Below, one piece after another: positions 17,207-27,192 of a stretch of 64,000 bases of DNA (its first letter is position 1; each line of letters starts with the position of its first letter). A program made the translations under genes and the position numbers. Below the pieces are notes generated by a model. That model did not search any database. It was not told the DNA's origin and saw only the letters and a program-made list of their open reading frames with translations. Source of the stretch: Vibrio sp. VB16 (GTDB taxonomy: Bacteria; Pseudomonadota; Gammaproteobacteria; Enterobacterales; Vibrionaceae); the NCBI RefSeq assembly GCF_015594925.2, contig NZ_CP087590.1:2232001-2296000 (forward strand), in the 5' to 3' direction.

Positions 17207-19183
17207 ATGAACAGAAAATTATTTACACCGTTTACTATTAATAAACTGGAGTTAAAAAACAGAATAATAATGACAGGGATGCACTTAGGCTATAGCTTTG
17301 ATAAAGAAATTGAATTTTTCAAAGCCAGAGCGAAAGGAGGTGCAGCCGCAATAATCACCATCGCTGGCGTGAACGAAGAAGGCACCATGATTAATATGCC
17401 ATTGATTGACGAATCAATCATGGATAACTTTAATAAGTTATCCAACGGCATTCATGAAAATGGTTCTAAAGTCATTGTGCAATTATTTCATGCAGGGAGA
17501 AACGGTCAAGTCGGTTTGATGAAAGACAGGACCAAAGCGCCCGTTGCTCCCTCATCTGTGCCATCGCCTATCTTTAAGAGTGTTCCCAAAGTAATGACTA
17601 TTGAAGATATCAATAGAACTATAAACGATTTTGGAAGCGCAGCGACAAGATGTAAAGAAGCAGGAATAGATGGGATAGAGATTAATTGCAGTGCAGGTTA
17701 TTTATTGTCAGAGTTTTTATCACCGTTAACGAATTTGAGAACCGATGAATATGGTAAGACTCTAAAAAATAGGATGAAATTCCCAACGGAAGTCATAAAA
17801 AAAGTACGAGAGTCAGTAGGGAAAGATTATCCAGTAATATTAAGAATATCAGGCAGTGATATGCTGGGCGGTTATGGCATTAAAGAGATGCAAACGTTCG
17901 TCAGTTCTCTTGAAAATGGATTGATCAATGCGGTAAACGTTACAGGAGGATGGCATGAATCACGTGTACCTCAAATTTCGTCTCAAGTACCAGAAGGCGG
18001 TTATTCTTTCTTTGCTGGTGCAATAAAAAATGTAGTTGATATCCCCGTTATTGTTTGTAACAGAATTAACAATGGAGAAATAGCAGAAGAGATTTTACAA
18101 AAAGGACTTGGCGACTTTGTTGGTTGTGCAAGAGCATTTTTGAGCGACCCTCAGTTCGCAAATAAAGTAAAAACTAATACCCCATATAGAAGATGTATCG
18201 GTTGCAATAAAGCCTGTATTGAACGGGTATTTCAATTGAAAAATGCGTCTTGTATATGGAATCCTGAAAATGGACGTGAGGGAATTGAACGTCCAAAAGT
18301 AGATAAACAAAAGGTACTAGTTATCGGTGCAGGCCCAGCAGGAATGGAAGTCGCGAAGCATTCTGCAAAGTTAGGGCACGATGTGACGATATGTACTGAA
18401 GATAGCGAGGTAGGAGGGCTTTTACATATAGCAGGAGCTCCACCACGCAAAGACGCTATTTTAGAAAACATTAATACCATGCATTATGAAATTAAGCAGC
18501 TTGGTGTAAAAATAGTCGTCAATACAACTGTTGACCCAGGGTTTATCAAAGACTTTGCTCCAGATAAAACATTTGTAGCCACAGGAAGTTTGCCTGTAGT
18601 CCCCTCTATTGAGGGCATAAATGAAGATAATGTCTATTTAGCAGATGATGTTTTACATGGCGACCCACAATTACTCACAAAATTGAGAAAGGGAAAAACC
18701 TGTATTATTGGTGGCGGTGTTGTCGGGTTAGAGACTGCGCATTATCTAGCTGAAAGTGGCTTAGCAAATACATTAGAAACCTTTAATTTCTTAGAACATT
18801 ATGTACCTAAAGAGTTACAACGCGAAATTTATAAATCCATGGATATTACCGTTGTAGAAATGCAAGGAAAGGCTGGCACAGATTTAGGAGCACTAAGGCT
18901 TTTCATGTTAGGTGAATTAAAACAATTGGGCGTAAAAATACTGACAAGAACCAAAGTTCAGTCAATAAGTTCACATGGACTTACCTACACAAATGAAGAG
19001 GACACTATTACTCAACCAGTGAATAATATCGTCCTTGCCATGGGTTATAAATCTAACGGCAAACAACTCATCGAATTCTTAGAGCAAAATAACTACAGCT
19101 ACGACATTATAGGTGATGCGAAGAAACCCGGCAATATAGAGAATGCCACGATTGATGCATATCGTGCCGCTTTAAATATATAA
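17207..19183 (+). CDS. Fe-S/FMN/FAD enoate (2,4-dienoyl-CoA) reductase-like enzyme
   Basis: This 658-residue enzyme has the architecture of the FadH/BaiCD/FldZ group. An N-terminal old-yellow-enzyme FMN barrel spans about residues 1-330 (RIIMTGMHLGYS, GIEINCSAGYLLSEFLSP, VQLFHAGRNG). A 4Fe-4S cysteine cluster reads RRCIGCNKACIERV with a further Cys after 11 residues. A C-terminal FAD/NAD(P)H domain has KVLVIGAGPAGMEVAKH and TCIIGGGVVGLETAHYLAE. The typical reaction is NAD(P)H-dependent reduction of an activated C=C bond. The usual GMHLG-type N-terminus replaces the more common APM motif. It is followed after 28 bp by an enoyl-CoA hydratase, so the two are likely co-transcribed. The substrate (dienoyl-CoA, cinnamate-like or steroid-like) is not resolvable. 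Confidence 0.8.
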   Translation: MNRKLFTPFTINKLELKNRIIMTGMHLGYSFDKEIEFFKARAKGGAAAIITIAGVNEEGTMINMPLIDESIMDNFNKLSNGIHENGSKVIVQLFHAGRNGQVGLMKDRTKAPVAPSSVPSPIFKSVPKVMTIEDINRTINDFGSAATRCKEAGIDGIEINCSAGYLLSEFLSPLTNLRTDEYGKTLKNRMKFPTEVIKKVRESVGKDYPVILRISGSDMLGGYGIKEMQTFVSSLENGLINAVNVTGGWHESRVPQISSQVPEGGYSFFAGAIKNVVDIPVIVCNRINNGEIAEEILQKGLGDFVGCARAFLSDPQFANKVKTNTPYRRCIGCNKACIERVFQLKNASCIWNPENGREGIERPKVDKQKVLVIGAGPAGMEVAKHSAKLGHDVTICTEDSEVGGLLHIAGAPPRKDAILENINTMHYEIKQLGVKIVVNTTVDPGFIKDFAPDKTFVATGSLPVVPSIEGINEDNVYLADDVLHGDPQLLTKLRKGKTCIIGGGVVGLETAHYLAESGLANTLETFNFLEHYVPKELQREIYKSMDITVVEMQGKAGTDLGALRLFMLGELKQLGVKILTRTKVQSISSHGLTYTNEEDTITQPVNNIVLAMGYKSNGKQLIEFLEQNNYSYDIIGDAKKPGNIENATIDAYRAALNI

Positions 19184-19211
19184 ACGGTATTTAATAGTAA
19201 AGGATATTATA

Positions 19212-20003
19212 ATGGAACTTAAAGAAACAAAACTAATGATTAACGGTAATATAGGCATTATTACACTTGATAATCCAAAAACAATGAATGCAATAACCAT
19301 ACAAGTTATTGACGAAGTTATTGATTCCTTAGATGTACTCGATAAAGATAATAATGTAAAAGTTATCGTTATTACAGGAACCGATAAAAGTTTTTCTTCA
19401 GGTGGCGATATAAGACATTTTGCTGGTCTACTTGCTAAAGGTAAAACGCTACCAACAGAAGGGATTGAAAATATTGGTAAGATGATAATGAAAATTAGAA
19501 CAACACTTAAACCTTGTATCGCAGCATTGAATGGCGTTGTTGCTGGTGCTGGCTGTAGTGTGGCATTAGCGTGTGACTTTAGAATTATTCCAGATACTGA
19601 GAAAATAGTAGAAGCGTTTATTAATCTCGCACTATGCGGAGATTCTGGAAACTTATACCTTTTGAATAAAATGGTGGGAAGTGCCAGAACAACCGAGATA
19701 ATGATGTTGGGAAAAACATTAAGTGCTGATGAAGCAAAGAACCTTGGGCTCGTTAATAAAGTTGTTAAACGTGAGGACTTCTCTGATACAGTTAATAAAT
19801 TTGCGCTTAGATTAGCGAATGGACCACTTTTTGCTTACGCTAAGCAAAAAGATTTAATTAATAAAATCAACTTTGGAAACGACTTTGAAGAGTATTTGGC
19901 CATCGAAGCTAAGTATATGAAAGAATCCTCAATGACTGAGGATTTTAAAGAAGGCGTTCAATCTTTTATAGAAAAAAGAGCACCTAAATTTATAGGCGAA
20001 TAA
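19212..20003 (+). CDS. Enoyl-CoA hydratase/isomerase family protein
   Basis: This 263-residue crotonase-fold protein has the oxyanion-hole region FSSGGDIRHFAGL and the helix ALNGVVAGAGCSVALACDFRI. At the position of the second catalytic glutamate the sequence reads ALCGDSGNLYLL, so one classic acid/base residue is replaced. Isomerase, lyase or hydrolase activity is as likely as hydration. It follows the enoate-reductase-like gene by 28 bp and has a weak aaaggat ribosome site. A role in processing the reductase product or substrate as a CoA ester is inferred from context. Confidence 0.8.
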   Translation: MELKETKLMINGNIGIITLDNPKTMNAITIQVIDEVIDSLDVLDKDNNVKVIVITGTDKSFSSGGDIRHFAGLLAKGKTLPTEGIENIGKMIMKIRTTLKPCIAALNGVVAGAGCSVALACDFRIIPDTEKIVEAFINLALCGDSGNLYLLNKMVGSARTTEIMMLGKTLSADEAKNLGLVNKVVKREDFSDTVNKFALRLANGPLFAYAKQKDLINKINFGNDFEEYLAIEAKYMKESSMTEDFKEGVQSFIEKRAPKFIGE

Positions 20004-20130
20004 CCTCACTAAGACATAAAAACATGAAACACTCCTGGTAGTTTAAATAGTAATAAATTCGAATAAAATAGCAGTAATGACAAGTTTCATTATTGGCTTA
20101 TTCACCTACGCAATATAGAGGAAATAGAAT

Positions 20131-20643
20131 ATGTCCGAACACACTAAAATAACAAAAGGATATCTTATCTTAGCCAGTTTATTTGTAGTATGGCTAGTTA
20201 TTTGTAATATTATTTTTGTCGATATTTTCAAAATTCACGATACATGGCCTGCATTTTTTATTTGTATATTCTTCTTTGCTTACGAATTAAAAATGGAACG
20301 ACTAAAAGAGATATTCATAGGCGCAACATCTGGATTAATTATTGGATTTACCATACCCATATGTCTAGATTTTTTAAGCAACTTTCTACCTTTTATCGTA
20401 GCATTTAATCTTTATTTAGGAGTGGTGTTGTTTATAATTATTGGAACAAAACCAGTGGCTCATACCTATCTTAATCCCACTACATTTACCTATGCACTTA
20501 TGTGCCTAATTAGTTTCCAAAATGGAATTGTCATTAAAGATCAAATTTTTGGATGGACTGCAACCATGTTGCTTGGAGGAGCCTTGCTTATTGTTGGGCT
20601 TGTAGCCGTTATCAAGGTTTTAACTAGGACTACTCAGAAGTAA
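20131..20643 (+). CDS. Small DUF1097-like inner-membrane protein
   Basis: This 170-residue protein has five hydrophobic segments. The pattern of WPAFFICIFFF, GATSGLIIGF and GWTATMLLGGALL resembles the DUF1097 family, but I hold that loosely. It lies in the same direction 127 bp after the hydratase gene, with a good aggaaa ribosome site, and is closed by a terminator. It shares the AT-rich composition of the porin/reductase cluster, so a transport or membrane role in the same pathway is plausible. The function is unknown. Confidence 0.55.
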   Translation: MSEHTKITKGYLILASLFVVWLVICNIIFVDIFKIHDTWPAFFICIFFFAYELKMERLKEIFIGATSGLIIGFTIPICLDFLSNFLPFIVAFNLYLGVVLFIIIGTKPVAHTYLNPTTFTYALMCLISFQNGIVIKDQIFGWTATMLLGGALLIVGLVAVIKVLTRTTQK

Positions 20644-20676
20644 TAAGCTGTCGTTGCAAAGATAAGGTCGACCTGG

Positions 20677-20708
20677 ACTTACTCTGCTTTCGGAGTAAGT
20701 TCTTTTTT
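20677..20708 (+). terminator. Rho-independent terminator of the reductase cluster
   Basis: The stem acttactc/gagtaagt (8 bp) encloses a short loop and is followed by tctttttt. Confidence 0.85.
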
Positions 20709-21071
20709 CAATATTTTGTTAAAACAAGTCTACTAAAGAGTACAAACCAAATCCCCTCTCGCACCATCCTCAGCCTATCGGCTGATATTCGCCTTGTAGC
20801 GCAATTCTTAACTGATTACACGATTATTAGCACTACAGAATATATCTCAACTCAATGACTATATATTTCATTGAAAACCTCATTTTTCAAATACGCAAAT
20901 TGTTACCATATTCTGTTGTCAATTTGAATTAATGAACTCTGTATATGTTGGTTCTACCTTGGCATTGCGCTCCGCCGATAACGTAACTGTGCAGGAGGTG
21001 AAGATCATTCTTGTAGTGACGGAATTGATTCAAATCAAAACATAGCAATTTCATTTGAAGGATTAATTTTA
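20709..21071. other. Non-coding interval between convergent units
   Basis: About 360 bp carry no gene or repeat that I can support. Confidence 0.5.
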
Positions 21072-21104
21072 TTAAAAAAATGCCGCTTACATAATAAGCG
21101 GCAC
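21072..21104 (-). terminator. Rho-independent terminator of the fad operon
   Basis: Read on the minus strand, the stem gccgctta/taagcggc with a five-base loop is followed by a run of seven T. It lies 54 bp past the fadA stop. Confidence 0.85.
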
Positions 21105-21157
21105 TCATATTATTTAGATATCAATAAAAGAAACATGCACCCTAAAAAAGGCCCGTG

Positions 21158-22321
21158 TTAAACAATTTCGATAATCGTGGCAATACCTTGTCCCATGCCA
21201 ATACACATGGTAGCTAAGCCGTAGCGCCCTTTTCGCTGCTCCATCACGTTAATCAAGGTACCCACAATACGAGCACCAGAACAGCCTAAAGGATGACCTA
21301 ATGAGATAGCACCACCGTGCAAGTTGACCTTTTCATCGCGACTTTCCCACAAGCCAAGCTCTTTCAAGCAAGGTATGGATTGTGCGGCAAACGCTTCATT
21401 CACTTCGGCATAATCAATATTATTGATGGATAAACCCGCTTGCTCCAACGCTTTTTTGCTGGCAGGAACAGGGCCAAAACCCATAATTGCAGGGGCAACT
21501 CCTGCCGTGGTGGTAGCTACAATACGAGCTCTTGGCGTTACGCCTAATTCAGTGGCTTTTTCTTCACTCATCACTAACAAACAAGATGCGCCATCAGACA
21601 GAGCTGATGAAGTTCCAGCTGTGACGGTACCTGAAACAGGGTCAAACACAGGCCTAAGTTGAGCCAGTGATTCTTCCGTTGTTTCAGGGCGAATCACTTC
21701 GTCATAACTTACCAGAATGGGAACGCCATGCTCATCATGCCCTGAAATGGGGACAATCTCATTATCAAAGCGTCCTTCTATAGAAGCCTGCTGGGCTAAG
21801 CGGTGAGAACGAGCACCTAACATATCTTGCTCTTCTCTTGGAATGTCATACATTTTGCCTAACATCTCAGCGGTTAAGCCCATCATGGCTGACGCTTGTG
21901 CAATCTGTTTATTATTTTCAGGGTTAAGATCCACGCCATGAGTCATTGGAATATGCCCCATATGCTCAACGCCACCTACCAACACAACCTCCGCACTACC
22001 CGCTTTAATGCTGTTGCAGGCCATATGAAGCGCATCCATAGATGAACCACATAAACGGTTCACTGTAGTGGCGGTAACTTCAACTGGTAGGCCAGCAAGT
22101 AAAGCCGAGTTTCGTGCCACATTCATGCATTGTTCTTCGGTTTGTTGGACACAACCCCAGATGACGTCATCGACCATTTCAGGCTTAACATTGGGTTGGC
22201 GGTTAAACATTTCCGACATCAATACAGCAGACAGTTTGTCGGCACGAGTATAACGAAACACACCATTCTTAGAGCGCCCCATCGGTGTACGAATTGCATC
22301 AACAATAACTACATTTTTCAT
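21158..22321 (-). CDS. fadA: 3-ketoacyl-CoA thiolase FadA
   Basis: This is the beta-subunit thiolase of the fatty-acid oxidation complex and cleaves 3-ketoacyl-CoA with CoA. Family landmarks are all present: TTVNRLCGSSMDALHMA with the acyl-accepting Cys, EVNEAFAAQS, SLGHPLGCSGARI with the catalytic His, and TMCIGMGQG with the second Cys. It aligns almost end to end with E. coli FadA. Two ATG codons are possible, at 22327 and 22321. The second (MKNVVIVDAIRTP) matches the family start and sits eight bases from ggag, whereas the first is only two bases away. It follows fadB directly and is the last gene of the operon. Confidence 0.95.
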   Translation of the reverse strand: MKNVVIVDAIRTPMGRSKNGVFRYTRADKLSAVLMSEMFNRQPNVKPEMVDDVIWGCVQQTEEQCMNVARNSALLAGLPVEVTATTVNRLCGSSMDALHMACNSIKAGSAEVVLVGGVEHMGHIPMTHGVDLNPENNKQIAQASAMMGLTAEMLGKMYDIPREEQDMLGARSHRLAQQASIEGRFDNEIVPISGHDEHGVPILVSYDEVIRPETTEESLAQLRPVFDPVSGTVTAGTSSALSDGASCLLVMSEEKATELGVTPRARIVATTTAGVAPAIMGFGPVPASKKALEQAGLSINNIDYAEVNEAFAAQSIPCLKELGLWESRDEKVNLHGGAISLGHPLGCSGARIVGTLINVMEQRKGRYGLATMCIGMGQGIATIIEIV

Positions 22322-22335
22322 CTTCATTTCTCCGA

Positions 22336-24480
22336 TTAAGCGTAAAAGGTTTGGTTGTTTTGAACTCTTGACACCAAGCCTTCAGGTGCCTGATACAGCT
22401 CTCCCAAATGTTCATATTCTTTGGTAATTTCAAGTACTTTAGCGAGGCCCATTTTATCCATGTAATAGAACAGTCCACCACGGAATGGAGGGAAGCCCGT
22501 TCCATAAATCATGGCAATGTCGCCTTCTTCCGGTGAAGAAATGATCCCTTCGTCTAGGCAACGGATCGCTTCAAACATCATCGGCAACATCATCCTCATC
22601 ATGATGGTATCACCATGCAGTGCGGCAGGTTCACCACGCAACTCCAACAACATTTGCTCTGTCTCAGCACATGGAGAGAGGCGCATTTTGCCACGGCGAT
22701 CAGGCTTATATTGGTGATAGCCTTGACCATTTTTCTGCCCAAAACAGTTCTTGCCCGCCAAAATGCTGATGGTATTCACTTCTGGCTTAGTCATTCTTCC
22801 AGGGAAAGCGTCATCCATAACATCGATACAATGTGCAGCGGTATCAAGCCCAATAACATCTAGCAAATTCGCAGGCCCCATGGGCCAACCAAAGTCTTTT
22901 TTCATCACTTTATCAATGACCGCCAAATCACCACCATCGAGCAGCAGTTTATTTAGTGCTAAGAAATAAGGCGCTAGACAACGGTTAACGAGGAAACCAG
23001 CACAATCATTGATAACAATCGGTTTCTTGCCCAGTTGCGCCACATATTTGACCGCTTTAGCAATGGTGCTTTCACTGGTTTTCTCCCCACGGATTACCTC
23101 AACCAGTGGCATCATATGCACCGGATTAAAGAAGTGAATACCACAGAAATTTTCAGGCCTTTTTAACTTGCTGGCTAGACCGCTAATCATTAGGGTAGAA
23201 GTGTTGGAGGCTAAGATAGCGTTTGGTGCGACTTTCTCTAACTCGCCAAGGACCACTTGTTTCACTTTCGGGTTTTCGACCACCGCTTCGATAATTATAT
23301 CGCTGTTTTCTAAAGCATTATTGTGCAAGGTAGGCATAATACGATTGAGCACTTGCCCCATCTCTTCTGGCTTTTTACGCCCTTTGCTAACCTGTTTGGT
23401 CAGCAATTTATTCGCTTCATTTAACCCAAGAACCAACCCAGACTTGTTGATATCTTTCATCACCACGTCCATACCCTTATCTGCAGTTACATAGGCAATA
23501 CCCCCACCCATGATACCAGCACCAATGACACCGATTTCTTTATGCGCTTGTTCTTTCTTCGCCCATTTTTTACTCACTGAATTTACGACTAAATCGGCAA
23601 CGGCAACATTAACAAGCGCATCTGCTACGCCCGTATCCACACAACGATTCACACCTTCGATTTCTAACGCTAATGCAGCGTCGCGTTCACAATATGCCGC
23701 TTTTTCAAGAGTCTCAAGGATGATCATTGCGGTTGGATAATGTTTCCCCGCTGCTCTAGCAACCATGCCTTTAGCAACATTAATTGACATGTTGAGTTCA
23801 TACTTGTCAAGCTTAAGTGGTTGCTGTTTCTCTTTACGGCGTGCTTGCCAATCGAACTGACCTTCAATACAAGAAATGAGTACTTGTTCCGCTTTCGCAA
23901 TAGGATCGTTCTCTTTTGGATCAACAACACCATCGGCCACACCTTGCTTAATTAGCTTGTCCGCACGGAAGTTTTTACCTGTGGTAAACCACTCTAGCGA
24001 GGTATCCAAGCCACATATTCGAGGTAAACGAGTCAACCCCCCCCACCCTGGTAAAACGCCTAACTTCACTTCAGGCAAGCCCATTTTTACATCGGTTGTT
24101 ACCAGTCGATATTCTGCCAAGAGTGATAGTTCAACCGCTCCACCAGCTGCCACACCGTTGACGATAGCAACTTTAGGTATATTCAATTCTTCTAGGCGAC
24201 TATAAATTCCTTGTGCCCATGATATATAGTCGCTCATAACCTCTTGACCGCCCAAAAAGAGTTCTTGGAATGCTTTTATATTCGCTCCAACACTAAATGT
24301 TGACTTCGCAGAACGAATAATCAGGCCTTTCGCCGCACTTTTTTCAATAACGGTTATGGCATCAGACAGTTCCAATAACGCTTCTTTGGTTAATACATTA
24401 AATTCGCTAGAACGCATATCAAACACCAGTTCTGCGAACTGATTACGTTCTACAACTTGAAAAAATTCACCTTGATACAT
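22336..24480 (-). CDS. fadB: Fatty-acid oxidation complex alpha subunit FadB
   Basis: This is a 714-residue bifunctional enoyl-CoA hydratase and 3-hydroxyacyl-CoA dehydrogenase. The hydratase part (about 1-190) keeps both catalytic glutamates, in AAGGAVELSLLAEYR and GLPEVKLGVLPGWGG. The dehydrogenase part has IGVIGAGIMGGGIAYVTA for NAD binding and IHFFNPVHMMPLVEV with the catalytic His. The length is normal for FadB. The fadA start follows within about 15 bp. It lies 27 bp after a CoA-transferase gene, an unusual addition to a fadBA operon, which suggests entry or exit of short acyl groups. Confidence 0.95.
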   Translation of the reverse strand: MYQGEFFQVVERNQFAELVFDMRSSEFNVLTKEALLELSDAITVIEKSAAKGLIIRSAKSTFSVGANIKAFQELFLGGQEVMSDYISWAQGIYSRLEELNIPKVAIVNGVAAGGAVELSLLAEYRLVTTDVKMGLPEVKLGVLPGWGGLTRLPRICGLDTSLEWFTTGKNFRADKLIKQGVADGVVDPKENDPIAKAEQVLISCIEGQFDWQARRKEKQQPLKLDKYELNMSINVAKGMVARAAGKHYPTAMIILETLEKAAYCERDAALALEIEGVNRCVDTGVADALVNVAVADLVVNSVSKKWAKKEQAHKEIGVIGAGIMGGGIAYVTADKGMDVVMKDINKSGLVLGLNEANKLLTKQVSKGRKKPEEMGQVLNRIMPTLHNNALENSDIIIEAVVENPKVKQVVLGELEKVAPNAILASNTSTLMISGLASKLKRPENFCGIHFFNPVHMMPLVEVIRGEKTSESTIAKAVKYVAQLGKKPIVINDCAGFLVNRCLAPYFLALNKLLLDGGDLAVIDKVMKKDFGWPMGPANLLDVIGLDTAAHCIDVMDDAFPGRMTKPEVNTISILAGKNCFGQKNGQGYHQYKPDRRGKMRLSPCAETEQMLLELRGEPAALHGDTIMMRMMLPMMFEAIRCLDEGIISSPEEGDIAMIYGTGFPPFRGGLFYYMDKMGLAKVLEITKEYEHLGELYQAPEGLVSRVQNNQTFYA

Positions 24481-24507
24481 AATGATTTCCTTGTACGTTA
24501 AATGGAC

Positions 24508-25821
24508 TTATCGAATTCGACCAATTTGTTTTGCGGTATCACGCAGCTCTTGACGAAGTTCTGGGTGCGCGATGTTTATCATTGCTTCTGCTCGCTCGAC
24601 CGTACTTAAACCGCGAAGGTCAGCAATACCGTATTCGGTCGCAATCAACTGCACATCATTACGAGGCGTGGTAACGGGTGTGCCTTCTGGTAATGCCAAT
24701 TTAATGGTGGATTCCATACCTGTTGGAGCTTGGTAGGTAGAAGCCAAAGCAATAATAGACAAACCGCCCTTAGACATACGCGCGCCACGAACAAAGTCCA
24801 CCTGACCACCAGAACCGGAGATCTGGGTATGCCCAACACCTTCCGAAGCCACTTGACCAGTCAAGTCCACCATAATGCACGTATTGATAGAAATGAGATT
24901 ATCGTTCTTAGCAATTTCTACTGGCTTATTGACCACAGTGACATCACCAATCTCAACATTATCGCCGTTATGGAGAAAATCCATTAACTCTTGTGATCCC
25001 GCGGAAAAGGCAGTGACTACTCTATTAGGTTGATAGTTTTTCTTGCTACCGTTCACTACGCCAGCTTTACACAGCTCCATCATAGATTCGGTGAACATTT
25101 CGGTATGAATGCCCAAGTTCTGATGGTCTTTTAAACCAACACCTACAGCATCCGATAATGTGCCAATACCAATCTGAATAGTGGAACCATCTTTGATTAA
25201 CGGTTTGATGTGGTTGGCAATCTTTGTCTCGACTTCACTCGGCTTATCTGGTTTTGATGTGGCGATAGAGTGATGCCCTTCGGTGAGATAATTGACTTCA
25301 GAGACATGAATAAGGTTTTCAGGATTTCCCACGAAAGGCTGTTGATCATTGCAAACTGTGATAATCAGTTGCATCGTGTCTACGTTTTGCATAATGAAAC
25401 GATTGCCCATGCCACCACAAGCGCCCAAGCTCATATAACCTTCTTCGTTTGGCGGCGTCGTTTCTATAACCATCACATTGAAGTTCTGCTTTAATAATAC
25501 TTCATCAACATTGGATAGATGATAGGGAATGATTTGCGCATTACCCTTTTGCTGAAATTTCTTTTCTAATGGCCCCATAAACAGACTTTTATAATCAAGA
25601 TGGCCAATATATTCGGGCTTTAAAAACTCATAAGGGTAGGTAAATAAACCAGAGTAAAGCGTGGTATTTTTCAACTCGAGCGCTACTTTATTCAATTCCT
25701 GAAAAAATAGAACGGGAACAGATAGAAACCCTCCGCCCCAAATTTTGTCACCAGATTGAATCATACTGGCGGCTTTTTCGTTAGAGATCAGTTTATCGTT
25801 ATAAGAATTTTGCCATGACAT
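24508..25821 (-). CDS. Acetyl-CoA hydrolase/transferase family CoA-transferase
   Basis: This 437-residue protein resembles 4-hydroxybutyrate or butyryl-CoA:acetate CoA-transferases. The N-terminal half has PPNEEGYMSLG. The middle has TIQIGIGTLSDAVGVGL and HTEMFTESMMEL with the putative active-site Glu. The C-terminal half has SGSGGQVDFVRGA and TEYGIADLRG, all family hallmarks. It moves CoA between acetyl-CoA and another short acid. It is the first gene of a three-gene operon with fadB and fadA, and its leader contains an 11-bp inverted repeat. The acyl specificity is inferred from neighbours only. Confidence 0.8.
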   Translation of the reverse strand: MSWQNSYNDKLISNEKAASMIQSGDKIWGGGFLSVPVLFFQELNKVALELKNTTLYSGLFTYPYEFLKPEYIGHLDYKSLFMGPLEKKFQQKGNAQIIPYHLSNVDEVLLKQNFNVMVIETTPPNEEGYMSLGACGGMGNRFIMQNVDTMQLIITVCNDQQPFVGNPENLIHVSEVNYLTEGHHSIATSKPDKPSEVETKIANHIKPLIKDGSTIQIGIGTLSDAVGVGLKDHQNLGIHTEMFTESMMELCKAGVVNGSKKNYQPNRVVTAFSAGSQELMDFLHNGDNVEIGDVTVVNKPVEIAKNDNLISINTCIMVDLTGQVASEGVGHTQISGSGGQVDFVRGARMSKGGLSIIALASTYQAPTGMESTIKLALPEGTPVTTPRNDVQLIATEYGIADLRGLSTVERAEAMINIAHPELRQELRDTAKQIGRIR

Positions 25822-25844
25822 AGAATTTCGCCTCTTAAGAATGC

Positions 25845-25891
25845 CAACAGCTTAACAGCTCCCATAAATAACCAGGATAATTAAGCTGTTG
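25845..25891. promoter_or_regulatory. Perfect 11-bp inverted repeat before the CoA-transferase operon
   Basis: The arms caacagcttaa (25845-25855) and ttaagctgttg (25881-25891) are separated by 25 bp. They lie 24-70 bp upstream of the CoA-transferase start, in the region shared with the divergent AraC gene. It may be a two-site operator or a leader hairpin. I see nothing else in the rest of this 350-bp gap. Confidence 0.45.
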
Positions 25892-26172
25892 ATAATTAGG
25901 ATAAAAAAGTAAGCTTTAAACAATTGCTGATAAAGCATGTTCAATTTTCCCAATTACATTACCCCAAAGGCATTCTTTATCTGTTGACCAACTACGTCAC
26001 TAAATTGCTCTAATCAGCCAATATCCATTAATCTCGACTCTGCCTAAAAAATACAATATCGTCATCCGTTGAAGGTACAAATAAACGTATAATCGCTAGT
26101 AATAATATGGAAAATAATGAAAAGACTATCGATATAATTATTGCAGCGAACTAATGAAGCGAGCAGGTACCC

Positions 26173-27192
26173 ATGCATACTAACGAAATAGAAGACAGGC
26201 ATAGCATTCATTCCGGTTGGCTCAAAATCATAATGCAAACACTGCAAGCACATAATATTGAAACAAGCCACTTGTTGGATGAGTTTCAGCTTTCTGCCAA
26301 TCATTTCGGTGAATATGATATTCGTAACTTGCGTTCAATACATCAATATGCGATCAAAACCTCCCATAATCCCCTTTTCTCTGCTGATGCGGCCAACTAC
26401 ATCACACCCTTCTCTTTTGGCTGTTATTCATTGATGTTGTGGTCAGCTCCAAACGTACATCAACTGATTTGTGATGCGGCGAGGTACTTCATTTTTGTTG
26501 CTCCACAAATCCGATTAAAGGTAGTAGAACTCGAGGGCATAACCGAGATATGGCTGATTAATAATAATTCCAATGAATCCACCAGAGTAACCACCATTGG
26601 CATGATCACCACAGTCAGTGTCTTGCTGACTATAATCAGGAAAACCACAGGCCAACGGCTACCCCGCTCGACATACCATAGTGCTATTCCAAATTGCGAT
26701 TCAGAAATAAGAGCGGCACTCGAACATCGGTTTGACACTAAAATTGTATCTACTAGCTCTCATCGACGCTTGGTGTTTAAACGAGAAGACCTCAATGCAC
26801 CGTTAATACATAGCTCTCCCGAGACTTATCAGGCCAACCTTGCAATCGTCAAAAGGCGAACTATCCAGCTCAGTAAATCCGATGTTATCTTGCAATTGCA
26901 TATCATTTTTGAACAAGCAGAAACCTTGCAGCATATGACCATTCACAATGTTGCCTCACAACTGTACGTTAGCCCTAGGACACTTAACCGAAAACTGACT
27001 AAAGTTGGCACCACTTTTAAAGCCACATTAGAAAATTATCGACTTGAAATGGCTTTACAGTTGTTACGAGAACCCAATACCCCAATCACCACCATTGCCT
27101 ATCATCTCGGCTTCTCTGAACTCAGCAGCTTTTCTCGGGCATTCAAACGCTGGACAGGATATTGCCCGACTCAAATCGACAATCACCCATAA
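26173..27192 (+). CDS. AraC family regulator with arabinose-binding-like N-terminus
   Basis: This is a 339-residue regulator. The N-terminal domain (about 15-205) follows the Arabinose_bd pattern of OruR/ArgR-like regulators (GWLKIIMQTLQAHNIETSHLL, SFGCYSLMLWSA). The C-terminal double HTH reads VASQLYVSPRTLNRKLTKVG and IAYHLGFSELSSFSRAFKRW. It sits between the divergent CoA-transferase/fadBA operon and the downstream fabV-type gene, both of which are likely targets. Members of this subgroup often answer to fatty acids, amino acids or alcohols. Confidence 0.85.
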   Translation: MHTNEIEDRHSIHSGWLKIIMQTLQAHNIETSHLLDEFQLSANHFGEYDIRNLRSIHQYAIKTSHNPLFSADAANYITPFSFGCYSLMLWSAPNVHQLICDAARYFIFVAPQIRLKVVELEGITEIWLINNNSNESTRVTTIGMITTVSVLLTIIRKTTGQRLPRSTYHSAIPNCDSEIRAALEHRFDTKIVSTSSHRRLVFKREDLNAPLIHSSPETYQANLAIVKRRTIQLSKSDVILQLHIIFEQAETLQHMTIHNVASQLYVSPRTLNRKLTKVGTTFKATLENYRLEMALQLLREPNTPITTIAYHLGFSELSSFSRAFKRWTGYCPTQIDNHP

